From: Prevotella sp. | Lineage (GTDB): Bacteria > Bacteroidota > Bacteroidia > Bacteroidales > Bacteroidaceae | NCBI GenBank assembly: GCA_021204605.1 | Contig: JAJPZD010000102.1 | Span: 3,156 to 21,791 of the forward strand | Length of the DNA stretch: 18,636 bases | Reading direction: 5' to 3' | Shown: in pieces, positions 15,233-18,636 of the stretch | Numbering within the stretch: position 1 is the stretch's first letter | Layout: every line of letters begins with the position of its first letter | The notes under the pieces: generated by a model | Told to the model about the DNA's origin: nothing | The model's database searches: none | The model's input: only the letters and a program-made list of their open reading frames with translations | Position numbers and translations under genes: made by a program

Positions 15233-15838
15233 TTATTCCTGCAGCATGTCGTTGAGGGTATCAATGTCAACATCTGGGACTTTCTCGGCGATCATGTCTT
15301 GGAGATGTTCGATGTTGTTTCTTTTTTCGATGATGTCATAAAGGGTGTTGATGTCTTGGATGTCGGAGTCTTTTTTGAGAGAGGAGAAACCAGAGAAGAT
15401 ACGCTGTAGCTTGCTGGTGAAGATGAAACAGGGGTCACACAGTAAGATGTTTCCCTGCATGAAGAAATTGCCAAGTAAACCTTTTTCCCATGAGATCATG
15501 ATATCCACCTCAATGCCCACCTTGTCGTTGGCGTAATTCATAAGATACTCACCGTCACCCATCTTGACAGGTTCAAAACCCTTTTCAATCAGGAAATCCC
15601 TAAAGAAAGGGAGCATGGGATTTTTGGGAATGGTGGTGAAATCAAGGTCATTGTTTGAGCGGGGGTGTCTCTCTTTCACGCCATACTGCCGCGCCATAAA
15701 CTGTGTGGCGGTTCCACCGTTAAGAGCCAAAAGGCAGGCAGTAGCCATTTTCGTGACGGGGATGTCCAAAGGGCTATATATATCGAAGTAGTTGTTTGTG
15801 TTCTTATTGTTTACGATATGTAATGTTCTTTTTCCCAT
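15233..15838 (-). CDS. AbiEii-like nucleotidyltransferase-fold protein, putative toxin
   Basis: With the start at 15838 the protein has 201 residues. It shows a minimal nucleotidyltransferase core: GGTATQF at 41-47, the DxD pair D64 and D66 (NNDLDF) and a third acidic strand EVDIMI with D112. A helix beginning SKLQRIF and the run KKDSDIQDI near 155-163 resemble the conserved K...KDxxDI segment of AbiEii/AbiGii-type transferases. Members of this group act as abortive-infection or toxin-antitoxin toxins that modify tRNA or other targets, while some have other roles. No AbiEi-like HTH antitoxin gene is adjacent; instead a SLOG-domain gene lies upstream on the same strand. In-frame starts at 15883 and 15871 would add 15 or 11 residues and sit in a hairpin. 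Function is inferred from fold only. Confidence 0.65.
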   Translation of the reverse strand: MGKRTLHIVNNKNTNNYFDIYSPLDIPVTKMATACLLALNGGTATQFMARQYGVKERHPRSNNDLDFTTIPKNPMLPFFRDFLIEKGFEPVKMGDGEYLMNYANDKVGIEVDIMISWEKGLLGNFFMQGNILLCDPCFIFTSKLQRIFSGFSSLKKDSDIQDINTLYDIIEKRNNIEHLQDMIAEKVPDVDIDTLNDMLQE

Positions 15839-15862
15839 AGCTATGTGTTTGTTGTTGTCTGC

Positions 15863-15890
15863 GGTAGCCATAGAGGAGGCCATGGCTACC
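15863..15890 (-). promoter_or_regulatory. Nine-bp inverted repeat covering alternative nucleotidyltransferase starts
   Basis: GGTAGCCAT (15863-15871) and ATGGCTACC (15882-15890) are perfect inverted copies around a ten-base loop. On the minus strand both arms contain in-frame ATG codons (15883 and 15871). The loop carries CCTCCT. A folded mRNA would hide these starts and leave the ATG at 15838 free. On the plus strand the hairpin is followed by TGTTTTT, so an antisense terminator is another reading. Confidence 0.5.
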
Positions 15891-15923
15891 TGTTTTTACG
15901 TAGAACCAAGAGGAGGTTGAGTG

Positions 15924-16280
15924 TCAGTCGCAGAGGGAGTCGGCATTGATTACACGCAACATCTTGCCTTCTCCCCTTGCCTTGCTGATAGTGTCGAGAG
16001 TGCCCCGTGAATCAGAAGCGGGGAACGCCAGAATCCTGTCGGAAGCATCGACAATCTGTGAGTTACGGATGAGAGTGGCCTGTCTGCCGTAGAATGTATA
16101 ATCAGGAAGAAATTCCTCGAAAGGAATGTCCCACTCTTGAGCTAACCTTTTGGCAAGAGTATCAATTCCTTTTGCCCCACCTGATACAATACCAGTGATG
16201 AATTTCCTGTAAGGAGAGACCAATTTCTTAAACCCGTCGTAGTCAGTCGCTTTTCGTGTTCCTACAATTCCTACAATCAT
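15924..16280 (-). CDS. Small SLOG-superfamily protein (DUF2493/DprA-like Rossmann fold)
   Basis: With the start at 16280 the product has 118 residues, a single SLOG domain. Signature segments are GIVGTRKATDYDGF (4-17), the phosphate-binding IVSGGAKGID (31-40), GRQATLIRNSQIVDASD (65-81) and LAFPASDSRGTLDTI, which matches the SRGT-type pattern of DUF2493 proteins. SLOG domains bind or process nucleotides and nucleotide-derived signals and occur in defence systems, in DprA and in LOG enzymes; this protein's ligand is unknown. The frame is open up to 16388, but the extra 36 codons are basic and unlike the family, so MIVGIVGTR is chosen. The nucleotidyltransferase gene follows on the same strand 40-85 bp downstream, depending on its start. 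Confidence 0.75.
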   Translation of the reverse strand: MIVGIVGTRKATDYDGFKKLVSPYRKFITGIVSGGAKGIDTLAKRLAQEWDIPFEEFLPDYTFYGRQATLIRNSQIVDASDRILAFPASDSRGTLDTISKARGEGKMLRVINADSLCD

Positions 16281-16560
16281 CTTGTCAGTTTTTTTTGATA
16301 AACGTTTTTTTGTGAGAGCAACCCTGCAACATCTTTTAGGAAAGCCCTCTATTATATATATACGATGGAGCCTAAAAACCAACAACATTCAGTAACACTT
16401 GTTAATTTTATGTTAAATCACAATTTGGGCATATTGGAGATAAGATTTTTGGCTAAAAACGGATGTTTTTTCGGCTTGGTACAGCTTTTGTGTAAGTAAA
16501 GTTTAACTTATTGAAACAGATTTATACATATTTCACTGCAATAGAGAACTTGTAATATGA
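16281..16560. other. Intergenic segment between the SLOG gene and the dnaK terminator
   Basis: No gene is supported. The stretch is A+T-rich with a TA run near 16351-16362. No clear TAnnTTTG is found on the minus strand before the SLOG gene, so its promoter is not located. No tRNA, direct repeat or integrase attachment site was recognised. Confidence 0.5.
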
Positions 16561-16565
16561 AATAT

Positions 16566-16602
16566 AAAAAGCGATGCGAACACAAGATGTGCCGCACCGC
16601 TT
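16566..16602 (-). terminator. Intrinsic terminator downstream of dnaK
   Basis: Read on the minus strand, a ten-bp stem (16602-16593 with 16578-16569, one G-U) encloses an inner CACA/TGTG pairing. It is followed by a T run (16570-16566). It lies about 92 nt beyond the dnaK stop, on the same strand. Confidence 0.7.
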
Positions 16603-16693
16603 CTGTTACACAATATATTGATCTTTTTACCTATAATTACTAAACGTCATCATATTTATTCAACCTTCTATGGTTAATTCAACAACCACTGTG

Positions 16694-18636
16694 TTATTTC
16701 ACTTCCTCGAAGTCGGCATCTACGACAGTATCATCAGATTTGCCGTTTGAAGAGCCTTGCTGTGAGTTGGCACCGTTGAAACCAGTGTTGCCAGCGTTGA
16801 AACCACTATTGGCACCTTGTTGAGGACCTGCGCCCTGAGCACCTTGGTACATTTGTGTTGAAGCTGCCTGCATCACGCTGTTGAGGCCGTTGATGGCATT
16901 GTCAATAGCAGTGACGTCACCGCTCTTGTGAGCGTCTTTCAGTTGCTGTAAAGCAGCCTCGATAGCCGGTTTCTGGTCAGCAGGAATCTTGTCGCCATTC
17001 TCCCTCATGAAATTCTCCGTAGTGAAGATCATGGAGTCTGCCTGGTTCATCTTGTCTATTCTCTCACGCTCTTTCTTGTCATTTTCGGCATTCTGCTCTG
17101 CCTCCGCCTTCATACGGTCGATTTCCTCCTTGCTAAGTCCGGATGAGGCCTCGATACGTATAGCCTGCTCCTTGCCCGTGGCCTTGTCCTTAGCGGAGAC
17201 TTTCAAGATACCGTTGGCATCAATATCGAATGTTACCTCAATCTGCGGTACACCGCGAGGAGCAGGAGCTATGCCCGTAAGGTTAAACTGACCGATACTC
17301 TTGTTCATAGCAGCCATTGGACGCTCGCCTTGGAGAACATGAATTGTAACCTCTGTCTGGTTGTCTGCTGCGGTAGAGAATGTCTCGCTCTTTTTGAACG
17401 GGATCGTAGTGTTTGCCTCTATAAGTTTTGTCATCACGCCACCAAGAGTTTCTATACCAAGAGTAAGAGGAGTAACGTCGAGCAATACGATGTCGCCAAC
17501 ACCACCCTCCTTGTTGAGGATTGCGCCCTGGATAGATGCGCCTACGGCAACCACCTCGTCAGGGTTTACACCCTTTGAAGGTTCCTTTCCGAAATAGTTT
17601 CTTACCAATGTCTGAACGGCAGGGATACGGCTTGAGCCACCTACGAGGATCACCTCATCAATGTCAGATGTTGACAGTTTGGCATCTCGGATAGCGTTTT
17701 GGCACGGTACGAGGCAAGCCTGTATCAAGCTGTGAGCAAGTTGTTCAAACTGAGCACGTGTGATTGTCTTAACGAGGTGCTTAGGCACTCCACCCTCCGC
17801 CGTGATATACGGCAAGTTGATCTCTGTGGAAGAGGAGCTCGACAGTTCTATCTTTGCTTTCTCTGCAGCCTCCTTGAGACGCTGCATAGCCATCGGATCT
17901 TTCGACAGGTCAATACCCTCGTCTGCTCTGAACCCATTCACGAGCCAGTCTATTATCACCTGGTCGAAGTCATCACCACCAAGGTGTGTGTCACCATTTG
18001 TGGAGAGCACCTCGAATACGCCGCCGCCGAACTCAAGAATAGAGATATCAAATGTACCGCCACCAAGGTCAAACACTGCGATTTTCATATCCTTGTTCGA
18101 CTTGTCAACACCGTATGCAAGGGCTGCCGCAGTAGGCTCATTAACGATACGGCGGACATTAAGACCGGCTATCTGACCAGCCTCTTTTGTAGCCTGACGC
18201 TGTGAGTCGGAGAAGTAAGCCGGCACGGTGATGACGGCATCCGTAACCTCCTGGCCCAAATAGTCCTCCGCCGTCTTCTTCATTTTCTGGAGAACCATAG
18301 CTGAAATCTCCTGCGGAGTATATTTGCGCCCTTCAATCTCAATGCGAGGGAACCCCCCATCGTTAACCACCATGTATGGCACGCGCTCTGTTTCTTTTTG
18401 GCACTGAGCGTAAGTCTCACCCATGAAACGCTTTATAGAGTAAACCGTATTCTTAGGGTTGGTAATGGCCTGTCGCTTTGCAGGATCTCCTACCTTGCGC
18501 TCGCCGTCCTTTACGAAACCTATCACGGATGGTGTGGTGCGCTTGCCTTCGCTGTTTGCTATTACGACCGGTTCATTGCCCTCGAAAACGGCAACACATG
18601 AGTTGGTCGTACCTAAGTCAATTCCAATAATCTTTC
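16694..18636 (-). CDS. dnaK: Chaperone protein DnaK (Hsp70), missing only its first bases
   Basis: DnaK binds exposed hydrophobic peptides in an ATP-driven cycle with DnaJ and GrpE, helping fold and protect cytoplasmic proteins. The frame runs off the window at 18636. The first visible codons give KIIGIDLGTTNS, so only ATG and one base of the next (Gly) codon are missing, and full length would be 648 residues. The nucleotide-binding domain has VFDLGGGTFD and the conserved DEVILVGGSSRIP. The substrate-binding domain starts near DVTPLTLGIETLGG. A helical lid follows, then a Gly/Asn/Gln-rich tail ending in DADFEEVK. Upstream frames such as that starting at a GTG (18526) are internal. No dnaJ or grpE gene is downstream; the transcript ends at a terminator near 16566-16602. 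Confidence 0.97.
   Translation of the reverse strand, partial: KIIGIDLGTTNSCVAVFEGNEPVVIANSEGKRTTPSVIGFVKDGERKVGDPAKRQAITNPKNTVYSIKRFMGETYAQCQKETERVPYMVVNDGGFPRIEIEGRKYTPQEISAMVLQKMKKTAEDYLGQEVTDAVITVPAYFSDSQRQATKEAGQIAGLNVRRIVNEPTAAALAYGVDKSNKDMKIAVFDLGGGTFDISILEFGGGVFEVLSTNGDTHLGGDDFDQVIIDWLVNGFRADEGIDLSKDPMAMQRLKEAAEKAKIELSSSSSTEINLPYITAEGGVPKHLVKTITRAQFEQLAHSLIQACLVPCQNAIRDAKLSTSDIDEVILVGGSSRIPAVQTLVRNYFGKEPSKGVNPDEVVAVGASIQGAILNKEGGVGDIVLLDVTPLTLGIETLGGVMTKLIEANTTIPFKKSETFSTAADNQTEVTIHVLQGERPMAAMNKSIGQFNLTGIAPAPRGVPQIEVTFDIDANGILKVSAKDKATGKEQAIRIEASSGLSKEEIDRMKAEAEQNAENDKKERERIDKMNQADSMIFTTENFMRENGDKIPADQKPAIEAALQQLKDAHKSGDVTAIDNAINGLNSVMQAASTQMYQGAQGAGPQQGANSGFNAGNTGFNGANSQQGSSNGKSDDTVVDADFEEVK

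Noticed and set aside
15882..15920. Plus-strand 12-codon ORF preceded by AGAGGAGG
   Set aside because: It has a strong Shine-Dalgarno-like sequence but is very short and antisense to the SLOG-transferase junction, and Bacteroidota rarely rely on such sites.
17699..18205. Plus-strand ORFs within dnaK
   Set aside because: They are opposite-strand shadows of a highly conserved gene.

Overview
The window looks like Bacteroidota chromosome, most likely a Prevotella-type member of the Bacteroidales. The evidence is Bacteroidota promoter cores (TAnnTTTG with an upstream TTTG about 19-20 bp away), little Shine-Dalgarno sequence before starts, a ParE of the Bacteroidetes type and a YbeY with the substituted metal motif typical of that phylum. 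No tRNA, rRNA, CRISPR array or complete insertion sequence was seen. The genus is inferred from style, not from a marker gene.

Core region (1-11493): a tandem 67-bp-period repeat (1-122) lies before a XylE-type sugar/H+ symporter gene. This converges on a membrane-anchored nitroreductase/flavin-reductase-like fusion, and the two share a hairpin terminator. From a divergent promoter region (about 2998-3074) a rightward run holds a GNAT-like protein of the YghO type, parE (topoisomerase IV subunit B), an S41 C-terminal processing protease and ybeY. Leftward on the other strand run ruvB and coaD, whose shared end with ybeY carries a long hairpin. An orphan iron-dependent alcohol dehydrogenase gene follows, with its own terminator.

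Accessory region (11494-16560): this stretch is visibly richer in A+T. A gene-poor segment leads to a good promoter, a near-palindrome at the predicted transcription start and a leader with a hairpin and a short upstream ORF. Then comes a three-gene CCGG-type restriction-modification cassette: an M.HpaII-like m5C methyltransferase with an extra N-terminal ~80 residues, an HpaII-like restriction endonuclease and a Vsr-type T:G mismatch endonuclease. Converging on it from the right is a two-gene leftward cassette: a small SLOG (DUF2493/DprA-like) putative nucleotide-binding protein and an AbiEii-like nucleotidyltransferase. Together they form a compact defence-type island between the dehydrogenase gene and dnaK.

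Right edge (16561-18636): dnaK on the minus strand, with a terminator beyond its 3' end. Only its first four bases lie outside the window.

How the genes work together: the methyltransferase should protect CCGG sites, the endonuclease should cut unmodified DNA, and Vsr should repair the T:G mismatches made when methylated C deaminates. The SLOG-nucleotidyltransferase pair is the least explained part and the best candidate for an undescribed system. The other notable oddity is a 63-bp repeat-like element sitting in frame inside the signal peptide of the S41 protease.
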